A stretch of 64,000 nt of DNA, taken from positions 310,001 to 374,000 of the forward strand of contig NZ_JANUFF010000001.1 in the NCBI RefSeq assembly GCF_024806495.1. Reading direction: 5' to 3'. The stretch is from Chryseobacterium sp. JUb7 (lineage in GTDB: Bacteria; Bacteroidota; Bacteroidia; Flavobacteriales; Weeksellaceae). Positions 1 to 9,083 of the stretch are shown here, one piece after another. A program made the translations under genes and the position numbers. The notes under the pieces were generated by a model. The model had not been told where the DNA came from. It saw only the letters and a program-made list of their open reading frames with translations, and searched no databases. Numbering within the stretch: the stretch's first letter is position 1; every line of letters starts with the position of its first letter.

Positions 1-58
1 TATCGCTTAACTCTTCGGGAGGCTCAAATTCTTGATGGATATTTTTGACAGGCTTCAT
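1..58 (-). CDS. Partial CDS, N-terminal 19 codons only, unknown product
   Basis: A reading frame on the minus strand starts with ATG at 58 and runs off the left edge without a stop. It encodes MKPVKNIHQEFEPPEELSD. A flavobacterial -7 box (TAAATTTG read on the minus strand, 78-85) lies 20 bases upstream of the ATG, which supports a real start divergent from the HAD gene at 175. The fragment is too short to name a family. Confidence 0.35.
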   Translation of the reverse strand, partial: MKPVKNIHQEFEPPEELSD

Positions 59-131
59 TATTTATATTTTCTTTAATCAAATTTAATAATTTTATAAATG
101 CTTAAACCATTAATCAAAACAAATAATGTCG

Positions 132-139
132 TATTTTTG
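132..139 (+). promoter_or_regulatory. Candidate -7 promoter box for the HAD gene
   Basis: TATTTTTG matches the flavobacterial -7 consensus TAnnTTTG and lies 36 bases before the ATG at 175. No clear -33 TTG was found at normal spacing, so this is a half-match only. Confidence 0.35.
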
Positions 140-174
140 TAGATACAAATTCAAATATTTTTATACTCCAAATC

Positions 175-978
175 ATGACTCACACAGACAATTCCCCTGT
201 AATTATTAAAGCTGTATTTTTTGATATCGATGGAACACTCATCAGTTTTAAGACCAATAAAATTCCTGAATCTACGCAGAATTCAATCAAAAAACTTCGT
301 GAAAAAGGCATTAAAGTAATTGTGGCAACAGGACGTTCCATTAATACACTGGCTCATATTTCTCATATAGAGTTTGATGGTTTTATTACATTCAACGGAG
401 GCTATTGCGCCACTACTGACGGCAAAATTTTATCTAAAAATACAATTGATCCGAATGATATCAAAGGTTTGATCAATTATGCTGAAAATTCTCCTTTAAG
501 TTATTCATTAATGTATGAAGACAAGGTAGAAATTAATGATGCTACTCCTGAAGTGGTCGGTATGTATGCGCATGTTAACCTTCCGGTTCCGCCGGTTCAT
601 GATAAAGAAAATATTGATTATCAAAATGTTCTTCAGGCAAATATTTTTCTTCGACCAGAGGTTGAAGATGAGTTTATGAAAACGGTAATGCCAAATTCTA
701 TAGCCTCAAGATGGACTCCTCTTTTTGCGGATGTAAATCCAAGCGGAATCAGCAAACAAATCGGAATTGAAATTTTTTGTGACCACTTTGGAATCGATGT
801 TTCCGAGACCATGGCTTTTGGAGACGGAGGAAATGATATTACCATGCTGAAGTTCACAAAAATTGGGATTGCAATGGGTAATGCCAATGAAAATGTAAAA
901 GAAATATCCGATTATATTACTGAAGAGGTGGATAATGATGGAATTGAAAAGGCTTTAATTTATTTTAAACTTATTTAA
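175..978 (+). CDS. Cof-type HAD-superfamily hydrolase (sugar/cofactor phosphatase)
   Basis: A 267-residue cytoplasmic HAD phosphatase of the Cof/YidA type. Motif I is FFDIDGTLIS (about residues 15-24), with the nucleophile Asp17 and acid/base Asp19. Motif II lies in VIVATGRS, and the C-terminal metal motif is GDGGNDITM. The length and the large cap between motifs II and III fit the C2-cap Cof family, which dephosphorylates sugar phosphates, pyridoxal phosphate or flavin phosphates. The individual substrate cannot be read from sequence. It stands alone, divergent from the partial gene at the left edge. The family call is secure; the substrate is unknown. Confidence 0.9.
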   Translation: MTHTDNSPVIIKAVFFDIDGTLISFKTNKIPESTQNSIKKLREKGIKVIVATGRSINTLAHISHIEFDGFITFNGGYCATTDGKILSKNTIDPNDIKGLINYAENSPLSYSLMYEDKVEINDATPEVVGMYAHVNLPVPPVHDKENIDYQNVLQANIFLRPEVEDEFMKTVMPNSIASRWTPLFADVNPSGISKQIGIEIFCDHFGIDVSETMAFGDGGNDITMLKFTKIGIAMGNANENVKEISDYITEEVDNDGIEKALIYFKLI

Positions 979-1104
979 TTAAAATCTGACTACCAGAGTT
1001 TTAAATATTAAAAACATTAACCAATTTGCTTTTTGTGGTATTTATTTTAAATATAATTTTAGAATAAAGGCATGATATATGCTATTATCTAATAAATCAC
1101 TTAA

Positions 1105-1287
<183 letters not shown>

Positions 1288-1313
1288 AGTTATAATAGTA
1301 TATTAAAAAAATA

Positions 1314-1345
1314 AACCACTGCACGAGCAGTGGTTTTGTTATTTT
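1314..1345. terminator. Rho-independent terminator after the small membrane protein
   Basis: A perfect 9-bp stem AACCACTGC/GCAGTGGTT (1314-1322 and 1327-1335) with a 4-base loop ACGA is followed by a T-rich tract. The A-rich left flank lets it also serve the convergent aldo/keto reductase gene ending at 1359. Confidence 0.8.
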
Positions 1346-1358
1346 AAAGGGTTCTTAT

Positions 1359-2348
1359 TTATTGCGGAATCTGCGCCTTTTCATAAATAAGACCTTCATA
1401 TTTCAGCTCTTTCCAAAAATCCAAAGGAATGTCTGTGTTTAACGCATTTACATTTCCCTGCACCTGCTGAGGTTTGCTTGCTCCCGGAATTATTGATGCG
1501 AATTCATCTGCTGCCAACACAAACTGTAAAGCTGCATCTACAATATCAATATTATATTTCTTTGCTATTGCCGTTATTTTATCACGCTTTTCAGTCATTC
1601 CTTTTGGGATGACATCTTTATAATTATAGCGCGGTCTTCCATTGATGAATCCTGAATTATATCCTGCTCCGGAAACAAGTCTTACACCGGCTTTTTTTAC
1701 GGCAGGAAGCAATCGGTCTACAGCATCTTCATGTTCTAAAATAGAATATTGGGTTGCTGAGAGACAAATATCGGGATCCGCAGCTTCCAGACAGTCCAAA
1801 ATAGGTTCTATTTTATTAACACCCATTCCCCAGGCTTTAATAATGCCCTGATCTCTCAGTTCAGAAAGAATTTTGAACGCTCCTTCTTTTGCCTGTTTCA
1901 AAAAATAAGGATATCGGTCACCAACCTGATCTTCTGATAAATCATGAATATAAACGATATCAATATAACTCAGACCACTTCTTTCAAGACTGTCTTCAAT
2001 AGATTTTTTTATGGCATCGGAAGTATAATTATGTTCAAAATCGTAATGAAGCGGAGCTTTCCACATCGTTGGCGGAACTTCAGATTCAGGAACTTCTTTA
2101 AATAATCGACCCACTTTTGTAGAAAATACAAATTCATCTCTGTTTTGATTTTTAAGAAATTTCCCGAATCTCCTCTCACTTTTTGTCAGTCCATACCAGG
2201 GAGAAGTATCATAATATCTTATTCCCAGATCCCAGGCCTTTTGCAGAACTTCATATGATTCTTCATCTGTAAGTTTTTCAAAAGCGGTTCCTATAGCTAC
2301 ACCGCCTAATCCAAGTTTGTGTTTTTCCGTTAAAATGTGTGATTTCAT
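1359..2348 (-). CDS. Aldo/keto reductase, D-threo-aldose/L-fucose dehydrogenase-like
   Basis: An NAD(P)-dependent aldo/keto reductase of about 329 residues. The catalytic tetrad is visible: Asp and Tyr in YYDTSPWYG, Lys in STKVGR, His in YIHDL. The DTSPWYGLTKSERRFG stretch resembles the D-threo-aldose 1-dehydrogenase / pyridoxal 4-dehydrogenase branch. The open frame extends to 2387, but the start at 2348 (MKSHILTEKHKLGLGG) is preferred, because AKRs usually begin about this far before the first beta strand; the extra 13 residues look like translated leader. It stands alone on the minus strand and converges on the small membrane protein gene. It is one of five AKRs in the window. Confidence 0.85.
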   Translation of the reverse strand: MKSHILTEKHKLGLGGVAIGTAFEKLTDEESYEVLQKAWDLGIRYYDTSPWYGLTKSERRFGKFLKNQNRDEFVFSTKVGRLFKEVPESEVPPTMWKAPLHYDFEHNYTSDAIKKSIEDSLERSGLSYIDIVYIHDLSEDQVGDRYPYFLKQAKEGAFKILSELRDQGIIKAWGMGVNKIEPILDCLEAADPDICLSATQYSILEHEDAVDRLLPAVKKAGVRLVSGAGYNSGFINGRPRYNYKDVIPKGMTEKRDKITAIAKKYNIDIVDAALQFVLAADEFASIIPGASKPQQVQGNVNALNTDIPLDFWKELKYEGLIYEKAQIPQ

Positions 2349-2492
2349 AAGAAAATATTTAGTGTTTGGTTGATTTTTGAGATGCAAACATCGTGCAGAG
2401 ATTTATTGAATGTATGATTTAAACATTTATCAGGATTATATTTTTTGGTCTTATTATTGAAGTCTTTTAAGCTCTATTTCAATATGATCAAT

Positions 2493-3761
2493 ATGAAAAA
2501 GCACATTGTAATCGTAGGCGGAGGATTTGCGGGAATTAATCTTATAAAATCCTTAAAAAATGACAGCAGATTCAGTATAACACTGGTTGATAAAAACAAT
2601 TATCACTTTTTTCCTCCACTCATTTATCAGGTTGCCACATCTTTTATTGAGGCTTCTAATATAAGTTATCCGTTCCGAAAACTTTTTTCCGGATATACGA
2701 ATGTACATTTCTATATGGGAGAGCTAACGAAAATACATCCTGAAAACCATTCTATAGAAACAGATACCGGAAATATCAGTTATGATTATTTAGTCATTGC
2801 CCTTGGCACTGAATCCAATTTCTTTGGAATGGAAAACGTAAAACGCTGTGCACTGCCTATGAAAAATATAGAGGAAGCCCTTTATTTACGAAATTATATG
2901 CTCCTGAATCTGGAAGAGGCAGCCCGTAATAAAGATCCTCAAGAAGCAGAAAAGCTACAGAATATTGTAATCGCCGGTGGTGGTCCTACAGGTGTGGAAC
3001 TTGCCGGTATGCTGGCAGAAATGGGACAGTTTATTGCAGAAAAAGAATATCCTGAAATAAAACACGGACTCTCAAATCTATATCTTATTGATGCTCTTCC
3101 TACCCTGCTTTCTCCTATGAGTAAAGTAGCACAGGAAACGGCATATAAAAAACTTGAAGAATTGGGTGTTAAAATTCTGCTGAATGTTTCCGTGAAAGAT
3201 TATGTAGATGGGAAGGTATTATTGTCAGATGGTACATCAATTCAGACAGAAACACTGATCTGGACATCAGGCGTGATTGGCCGTGAAGTGCCGGGCATTC
3301 CTGAAGAAAGTGTTGGAAAAGGAAGAAGACTTCTGGTAGATGCTTATAACAAAGTATTTGGAACCGAAAATATTTTTGCTTTGGGAGACATTTCACTGCA
3401 GCTGACTGATGAAAAATTTCCTAAAGGTCACCCTCAGTTAGCACAAGTTGCCATACAGCACGGTAATAATGTCGGGCGCAACTTAAAACGGATTGAAGAA
3501 GGAAAAGAACAGATCCCTTTCAGATATGATGATAAAGGAAGTATGGCCATCATTTCCAAATTCAATGCCGTGGTAGATCTTCCGAAGTTTTCATTTAAAG
3601 GCTTTTTAGCATGGCTGACTTGGCTTTTCATTCATATTATTCCATTAGTAAGTTTTGGGAATAAAGTACGTCTGGCTGTAGAATGGTTCAGGTTATTCAT
3701 CACCAACAATCCATCGATCAGATTAATTCTTTTGCCTAAAAAAAATACAGATCAAGAGTGA
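2493..3761 (+). CDS. NAD(P)/FAD-dependent oxidoreductase, type II NADH dehydrogenase-like
   Basis: A 422-residue NDH-2-like flavoprotein that would transfer electrons from NADH to quinone at the inner face of the cytoplasmic membrane. The FAD-binding GGGFAG lies at residues 8-13 of the preferred start. A second Rossmann motif, IAGGGPTGVELAG, binds NAD(P)H, and GDIS near residue 300 is the second FAD motif. The C-terminus carries a hydrophobic stretch (FLAWLTWLFIHIIPL) and an amphipathic tail, as in membrane-bound NDH-2. The frame opens at 2445, but the ATG at 2493 (MKKHIVIVGGG) places the FAD motif normally. An AraC regulator follows 33 bases downstream. Confidence 0.85.
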   Translation: MKKHIVIVGGGFAGINLIKSLKNDSRFSITLVDKNNYHFFPPLIYQVATSFIEASNISYPFRKLFSGYTNVHFYMGELTKIHPENHSIETDTGNISYDYLVIALGTESNFFGMENVKRCALPMKNIEEALYLRNYMLLNLEEAARNKDPQEAEKLQNIVIAGGGPTGVELAGMLAEMGQFIAEKEYPEIKHGLSNLYLIDALPTLLSPMSKVAQETAYKKLEELGVKILLNVSVKDYVDGKVLLSDGTSIQTETLIWTSGVIGREVPGIPEESVGKGRRLLVDAYNKVFGTENIFALGDISLQLTDEKFPKGHPQLAQVAIQHGNNVGRNLKRIEEGKEQIPFRYDDKGSMAIISKFNAVVDLPKFSFKGFLAWLTWLFIHIIPLVSFGNKVRLAVEWFRLFITNNPSIRLILLPKKNTDQE

Positions 3762-3794
3762 TTTAATTTTTAAATTTACACTTTACAAATTCCG

Positions 3795-4637
3795 ATGGCA
3801 AAAAGAAAAATTGAATTGCACATAGATGAGCTTAAATCGGTAGGTATCGACATAAGACCGCTCAGCTGGCTGGATGAAACGGCCGAAATTCCCCATCGCG
3901 ATGATCATTACATGTTTATTGTTCAGAAAAAAGGAGAATTTCTTCTGGAAATCGATTTCCGGGAAGTTTTACTGTCGGATGCTGCAGTTTCCTATGTGGC
4001 TTCGGGGCAGGTTCACCGATATCTGAAGCAGAAAGACTGCGATGGCTGGTTTGTTTTTATAGAAACAGCTTTAGTCTCTAAAACATATCTTGAAATTTTT
4101 AATACTTATCTTAATTCCAATCAACTCGTTTCTGTTTCTGCTCAAAGTGAAATTTTTTCTTTAGTTCCGGTTTTTGAATCGGTTCTGAAAGGTCAAAGTG
4201 CTCCTTTTCAAAAAGAATTAACAGCATCACTGGCAGAGAGTCTCGTTGGATTGGTTGTCCGGGATTTGGCACAAACCCATCATTCGGAAAAACTGATTGG
4301 CGGAAAAAAACATAAAACTTTAATTGAGTTCAAACAACTCATCCAGACTCATTATAAAAATTCCAAACAGGTACAAGAATATGCTTCTTTACTGAATATC
4401 ACTCCTCTTTATCTTAATGAACTTATCAAAGAGCTGACTGGTTTTTCGGCCAGTTACTGGATCCATCAGGAAATTATCCTGGAAGCACAGCGTCTTTTAT
4501 ATTATACAGATCTAGATATTAAAGAGATTGCTTTTGAGCTGGGTTTTGAGGATCACGCTTATTTTTCCAGATTCTTTAAGAAACATACAGCAGTAACAGC
4601 TTCTCATTTTAGAAATAAAAAACCATTATTTATCTAA
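3795..4637 (+). CDS. AraC-family transcriptional regulator
   Basis: A 280-residue cytoplasmic regulator. An N-terminal cupin-like sensing half (RDDHYMFIVQKKGEFLLEIDF) is followed by a C-terminal double helix-turn-helix of about 100 residues with the AraC signature KEIAFELGFEDHAYFSRFFKK near the end. It sits 83 bases before an MFS transporter on the same strand, an arrangement common for a regulator that controls a drug or metabolite pump. The effector is not evident. Family call secure; target inferred from position. Confidence 0.9.
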   Translation: MAKRKIELHIDELKSVGIDIRPLSWLDETAEIPHRDDHYMFIVQKKGEFLLEIDFREVLLSDAAVSYVASGQVHRYLKQKDCDGWFVFIETALVSKTYLEIFNTYLNSNQLVSVSAQSEIFSLVPVFESVLKGQSAPFQKELTASLAESLVGLVVRDLAQTHHSEKLIGGKKHKTLIEFKQLIQTHYKNSKQVQEYASLLNITPLYLNELIKELTGFSASYWIHQEIILEAQRLLYYTDLDIKEIAFELGFEDHAYFSRFFKKHTAVTASHFRNKKPLFI

Positions 4638-4680
4638 TTATAACCTTATAACAGCCATCGTTTAAGTGCTTTTACAGATC

Positions 4681-4688
4681 TACTTTTG
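4681..4688 (+). promoter_or_regulatory. Candidate -7 promoter box for the MFS gene
   Basis: TACTTTTG matches TAnnTTTG and lies 32 bases before the MFS ATG at 4721. This suggests the transporter has its own promoter downstream of the AraC gene. No clear -33 TTG was found. Confidence 0.4.
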
Positions 4689-4720
4689 CATCATTAAAAT
4701 ATTTTTACAAAATAGATACA

Positions 4721-5920
4721 ATGAAAAGTACAAAAGTAGTCGCTGCAAACGGAGCGGTTCAAAGAGAAAAAACTGCAAAAATACTGGTTCCAATTGTTAT
4801 TTCTGTATTTGCGGTTTATTTAACGATTGGAATGTCACTGGGCGTTTTACCTTCGTTTATAAAAAATGATCTTCAATTCGGAAGCCTTATTATTGGGGGT
4901 GTAATTGGACTGCAGTCGCTGGCCACCCTGCTTACCAGAGCGTATGCCGGCAAAATTACCGATACTTTGGGGGCAAAAATCAGCAACCATCGTGGAGTTA
5001 TTATGGTTTTCGTTGCCGGATTATTCTATATTTCAGTAGTTTATCTGGGAAGTTTTCCTGTGATCGCTTTAGTATTGCTTATTATTTCACGGATTATTCA
5101 CGGAATTTCTGAAAGCATGTTGGTTACAGGCACATTAACCTGGGGAATTGGCCTGTTGGGGGCCCGGAATTCAGGAAAGGTAATGACGTGGAACGGTATT
5201 GCAATGTATGCCGGAATAGCAGTTGGAGCCCCTTTAAGTATTTGGATGGTACATCATTTGGGAACATTAGCTCCTTTTCTGGGAATTATCGTATTATCAG
5301 TTATCAGTTGGGCATCTACCGTTAAGCTTCCCACACTGGAAGTGGATGCGGCACACGTACGAACTCCATTTTATAAGGTGATCGGTAAGGTTTCTGATCA
5401 GGGACTGGCACTGGCTTTTTCATCAATGGGATTTGCATGCATCGCTTCTTTTATTGCGTTACTGTTTGCCGAAAAAAATTGGGGAGATACTTCGCTTGGA
5501 TTCCTATGTTTCGGAGGATTTTATATCTTGACCCGATTGTTTTTTTCCTCTTTTCCGGATAAATTCGGAGGCTATAAGGTAGCGCTGGTTTCTTTTTTAA
5601 TTGAGATCGTGGGGCAGCTTTGTATTGGTTTTTCTTCTTCCGGTACAATGGCAATTATTGGCTGTGCTTTAACGGGAATCGGTTTTTCTTTGGTTTTTCC
5701 GGCACTGGGAGTTTTAGCGATAAAGAAAGTAACACCGCAGATGAGAGGGACTGCATTGGGAGCCTACTCTGCTTTTTTTGACCTGTCACTGGGATTGGCA
5801 GGACCTGTTGCAGGCATTATTGCGGGATATTTCAATTATCAGTCGATCTATTTATTTGGAGCAGTGAGTTGTATTCTGGCAGTTCTGATTTTATTAAAGC
5901 AAAAAAATAAAAATCACTAA
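4721..5920 (+). CDS. MFS transporter (YhhS/YfcJ-like)
   Basis: A 399-residue inner-membrane transporter with about 12 hydrophobic segments. The loop after helix 2 contains TRAYAGKITDTLGAK, a variant of the MFS A-motif. RIIHGISESMLVTGTLTWGIGL resembles YhhS/YfcJ-type arabinose/drug exporters. The cytoplasmic N-terminus (MKSTKVVAANGAVQREK) is charged. It directly follows the AraC regulator, so a regulated efflux function is plausible, but the substrate is unknown. A strong hairpin terminator follows. Confidence 0.85.
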   Translation: MKSTKVVAANGAVQREKTAKILVPIVISVFAVYLTIGMSLGVLPSFIKNDLQFGSLIIGGVIGLQSLATLLTRAYAGKITDTLGAKISNHRGVIMVFVAGLFYISVVYLGSFPVIALVLLIISRIIHGISESMLVTGTLTWGIGLLGARNSGKVMTWNGIAMYAGIAVGAPLSIWMVHHLGTLAPFLGIIVLSVISWASTVKLPTLEVDAAHVRTPFYKVIGKVSDQGLALAFSSMGFACIASFIALLFAEKNWGDTSLGFLCFGGFYILTRLFFSSFPDKFGGYKVALVSFLIEIVGQLCIGFSSSGTMAIIGCALTGIGFSLVFPALGVLAIKKVTPQMRGTALGAYSAFFDLSLGLAGPVAGIIAGYFNYQSIYLFGAVSCILAVLILLKQKNKNH

Positions 5921-5953
5921 AATACTGTTAAATAATTATTTAATCGCTATTTT

Positions 5954-5990
5954 AACAGGATGTACCGTTGTGTGTATCCTGTTTTTTATT
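5954..5990 (+). terminator. Rho-independent terminator after the MFS gene
   Basis: The stem AACAGGATGTAC / GTGTATCCTGTT (5954-5965 and 5972-5983, with two G-T pairs) closes a 6-base loop and is followed by TTTTATT. Confidence 0.75.
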
Positions 5991-6057
5991 ATATATTTCA
6001 TACATTTACAAAAGCATCATTTATCACATGAATATAGAATACAAATCTTAAAAACAA

Positions 6058-7902
6058 GTGAACATTCATCATAAAAGAAAGTTTCTGAGCTTTCTGAAAT
6101 TCAAAAGAGACTTTCAAAAATATGGCCTTGAAAAAGCTCGCAGCTATGAGCTTATTCTGCATTGGCTGAACAGCAGGCTTAGCCGAAATCAATTTCTTGT
6201 TCTTTCGGGAATTATTGTGGGCTGTACGGCCGGTTTGGCGGGTGTTTTACTTAAAACTATCGTTCATACGATCCATTATTTCATCACCAACAAAGTTCAT
6301 TTTGAGTATCAGATTTTATTTTACATTATATTTCCGTTTTTAGGAATTGTACTGACGACGACTGTAGTTCTGACCTTGTTTAAAGGACAGGATAAGAAAG
6401 GAATCGGAGCGATTCTTTATGAAATTGCCCAAAATTCCAGTGTGGTTTCTTCTGTTAAAATGTATTCCCAAATGGTGCAGAGTGCCATTACTGTTGGTCT
6501 TGGAGGTTCTGCAGGTCTGGAAAGCCCGATTGCCGTGACGGGGGCAGCTATTGGCTCTAATTATGCCCAGACCTACCGGCTAAGCTATAAAGAAAGGACC
6601 TTACTGCTGGCAGCCGGTGCTACAGCGGGTATTGCGTCTGCTTTTAATGCTCCGATTGCGGGAATTATGTTTGCATTCGAAATTTTACTGACGGGTGTTG
6701 TTTTTACAGATTTCATTCCATTGGTGGTGGCAGCAGTTTGTGGCAGTCTTTTGTCCAGAGTTTTGTTGCAGGAAGATGTTTTATTCAGATTTTATACGCG
6801 TGAAGCTTTTAATTATAAAAATGTTCCCTACTATCTTGTTTTAGGAGTTGTAACAGGCTTGTATGCGAGATATTTTGTAATCATTTCTCAGAAAGTAGAG
6901 CATTTTATGAAGAGCCTCAATATGTCGCGTCTTCGTAAAGCCATGTTTGGCGGGGCAGTTTTATCTTTTTTATGTGTGCTTTTTCCACCCTTATTTGGAG
7001 AAGGTTATGATACGGTAAAAGCTTTCACCAATGGAAATACTTTATCTATTATCGAAAACAGTCTGTTCAGATATTTTGAAGTAAAAGAGTGGACCATCAT
7101 CATATTTCTTATATTAATTTGCCTGTTAAAGGCTTTTGCGACTTCTTTTACTATTTTCAGTGGCGGAAATGGCGGAAACTTTGCTCCATCTCTCTTTGCA
7201 GGAGGAACAGTCGGGTTTTTATTTGCAGTAATTTGTCAGCATCTTGGTTTTAAAGAAGTCCCGGTTACCAATCTTGTATTGGTAGGAATGGCCGGTGCAA
7301 TGAGTGGAGTTTTGTACGCACCGCTTACCGCTATATTTTTGATTGCCGAATCCAGTTTCGGATATGATCTTTTTATTCCGTTAATGATTGTTTCGGTGAT
7401 GTCTTACCTTATTGCCAAATGGTTCTCTCCTATTTCTCCGGAGCTGAAATCTCTGGCAGATCAGGGTAAAATTTTCACCAATAAGCATGATAAGAACCTT
7501 TTATCTTCATTAAATACAAAAAACTTCATTGATTTTAATTCTCAGATGATCAATGAAAATGCTCCTATTGATGAACTTTTTAATGCTGTAAAGAATGGGG
7601 ATAAAAATATTTTCGCAGTCGTTAATGATTTTAAAGTACTGAGAGGAGTACTTACATTGGATGATATCCGGCCTTATTTATTTAATGAAAATAAAAATGA
7701 GTTGAGTATCATTCAATTGATGAAAGCCCCTTTAGCCATTATTAAATCTGAAAATAAGCCTTTGGAAATTCTACAGATTTTTGATGATACCGGAGTTTGG
7801 GATTTACCGGTGGTCGATGAAAACAACACGTTTGTAGGATTCGTATCAAAATCAACAATATTAATGAGTTACAGACAGTTATTGAAAGACTATTCAGATT
7901 AA
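6058..7902 (+). CDS. CLC-type chloride channel/antiporter with C-terminal CBS pair
   Basis: A 614-residue membrane protein that moves anions. The N-terminal CLC domain (about residues 45-470) has VGLGGSAGLESPIAVTGAA, with Glu155 at the gating position, FAFEILLTG with Glu208 at the internal proton-glutamate position, and GGNGGNFAPSLFAGG for the GxFxP anion motif. The usual first motif GSGIP is replaced by KGIGAIL around residues 113-120, so the anion-coordinating Ser is missing. Two CBS domains fill residues of about 500-610. The start codon is GTG, because an upstream ATG at 6028 runs into a stop within a few codons. Retained glutamates suggest an H+-coupled antiporter, but selectivity may differ from chloride. 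Confidence 0.9.
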   Translation: MNIHHKRKFLSFLKFKRDFQKYGLEKARSYELILHWLNSRLSRNQFLVLSGIIVGCTAGLAGVLLKTIVHTIHYFITNKVHFEYQILFYIIFPFLGIVLTTTVVLTLFKGQDKKGIGAILYEIAQNSSVVSSVKMYSQMVQSAITVGLGGSAGLESPIAVTGAAIGSNYAQTYRLSYKERTLLLAAGATAGIASAFNAPIAGIMFAFEILLTGVVFTDFIPLVVAAVCGSLLSRVLLQEDVLFRFYTREAFNYKNVPYYLVLGVVTGLYARYFVIISQKVEHFMKSLNMSRLRKAMFGGAVLSFLCVLFPPLFGEGYDTVKAFTNGNTLSIIENSLFRYFEVKEWTIIIFLILICLLKAFATSFTIFSGGNGGNFAPSLFAGGTVGFLFAVICQHLGFKEVPVTNLVLVGMAGAMSGVLYAPLTAIFLIAESSFGYDLFIPLMIVSVMSYLIAKWFSPISPELKSLADQGKIFTNKHDKNLLSSLNTKNFIDFNSQMINENAPIDELFNAVKNGDKNIFAVVNDFKVLRGVLTLDDIRPYLFNENKNELSIIQLMKAPLAIIKSENKPLEILQIFDDTGVWDLPVVDENNTFVGFVSKSTILMSYRQLLKDYSD

Positions 7903-7914
7903 TCTGACTTAAAA

Positions 7915-7955
7915 AATAAAAAGCCGTTCAAAAATACATTGAACGGCTTCTCTTT
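7915..7955. terminator. Bidirectional terminator between CLC and AKR genes
   Basis: A perfect 11-bp stem AAGCCGTTCAA/TTGAACGGCTT (7921-7931, 7939-7949) with a 7-base loop is flanked by an A-run on the left and CTCTTTTT on the right. It lies between the convergent genes ending at 7902 and 7977. Confidence 0.85.
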
Positions 7956-7976
7956 TTCACTTTTTATAGAATTTAT

Positions 7977-8921
7977 TTACTTGCTTGCATTATTTAAAAG
8001 ATCAAGATCTTCTTGGGTTAATTTAATTTTCGGTGCTTCAAATAAAGTCTCAAGCTGTGATTTACTGGTTGCACTTACAATAGGTGCCGTGATCAGCGGA
8101 TTTGCCAATAACCAGGCTAAAGCTACAGAAGCCTGTTTTGTGTTGTGTTTTGCACTTATTTCGTCTAATGCCTTTAAAACCTCCAGCCCTTTAGCATTTA
8201 AGTATTTTTTCACTCCTTCTCCTCGCTGGCTTTGACTGAAGTCTGATTCGCTGCGGTATTTTCCGGTCAGAAATCCAGCGGCCAAAGACCAGTATGGGAA
8301 TGCACTCAGATTATATTTTTCAACTAAAGAGGCATAATCTTTCTCAAATTTTTCTCTTTCCAGCAAATTATAGTGAGGCTGCAATGCTACATATTTTGGA
8401 AGATTATTTTTTTCTGCTACATCAAACGATTCCTCCAAACGCTCAGGTGAGAGATTAGAGGCAGCAATATATCGTACCTTTCCTGCTTTTATAATTTCAT
8501 CATAAGCTGATAAGGTTTCTTCTACGGGTGTCGTATTATCATCAAAATGAGTATAATAAATATCAATATGATCGGTCTGAAGCCTTTGTAAAGATTCATC
8601 AACAGATTTTAAAATATGCTTCTTGCTAATATCAAAACCATGCTCTTTTGTTTCAGAACCTACTTTTGTAGCCACCACTAAACCATGTCTGTTGGCACGG
8701 CTTTTCATCCATTTTCCGATGATTTCTTCAGACTGTCCACCTTTTCCGTTCACCCACCATGAATAGGTATCTGCTGTGTCAATAAAATTAAAACCTCCGT
8801 CAATGAACTGGTCGAGAATTTCAAAAGATTGCTTCTCATCCAGTGTCCATCCGAACACATTTCCTCCAAAATTAATAGGTGCAATTGATAAATCGGTGTT
8901 TTTTATTTTCCTTTTTTCCAT
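7977..8921 (-). CDS. Aldo/keto reductase
   Basis: A 314-residue NAD(P)H-dependent aldo/keto reductase. The tetrad is visible as FIDTADTYS (Asp, Tyr), VATKVGS (Lys) and IYYTHFDD (His). The C-terminal cofactor loop SATSKSQLETLFEA is of the usual AKR type. It resembles the AKR11/12-like reductases that are abundant in Bacteroidota. The start at 8921 (MEKRKIKNTDLSIAPINFGGN) fits the family's short N-terminus. It stands alone. The substrate cannot be inferred. Confidence 0.85.
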   Translation of the reverse strand: MEKRKIKNTDLSIAPINFGGNVFGWTLDEKQSFEILDQFIDGGFNFIDTADTYSWWVNGKGGQSEEIIGKWMKSRANRHGLVVATKVGSETKEHGFDISKKHILKSVDESLQRLQTDHIDIYYTHFDDNTTPVEETLSAYDEIIKAGKVRYIAASNLSPERLEESFDVAEKNNLPKYVALQPHYNLLEREKFEKDYASLVEKYNLSAFPYWSLAAGFLTGKYRSESDFSQSQRGEGVKKYLNAKGLEVLKALDEISAKHNTKQASVALAWLLANPLITAPIVSATSKSQLETLFEAPKIKLTQEDLDLLNNASK

Positions 8922-9021
8922 AAGAATAATGTGAAATTAGAATTTATTTATAATGGACAAGGTAAGGAATATTGAGTAGGCTTAATGGTTTAATCCGTTT
9001 ATTTTATCTATTGATATTATT

Positions 9022-9053
9022 AAAAAAGACTAACCTTTTAAAGTCAGTCTTTT
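9022..9053 (-). terminator. Terminator of the AKR-NmrA operon
   Basis: Read on the minus strand, AAGACTGAC and GTTAGTCTT pair over 9 bp (one G-U), separated by TTTAAAAG, and are followed by a T-run. It lies about 30 bases beyond the stop of the NmrA-like gene. Confidence 0.7.
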
Positions 9054-9083
9054 GATTTATTTATTATTTTAAACAGGATTATT

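Noticed and set aside
4666..4869. Open frame overlapping the MFS start
   Set aside because: It is the alternative frame of the MFS leader; its translation has no motif and ignores the promoter.
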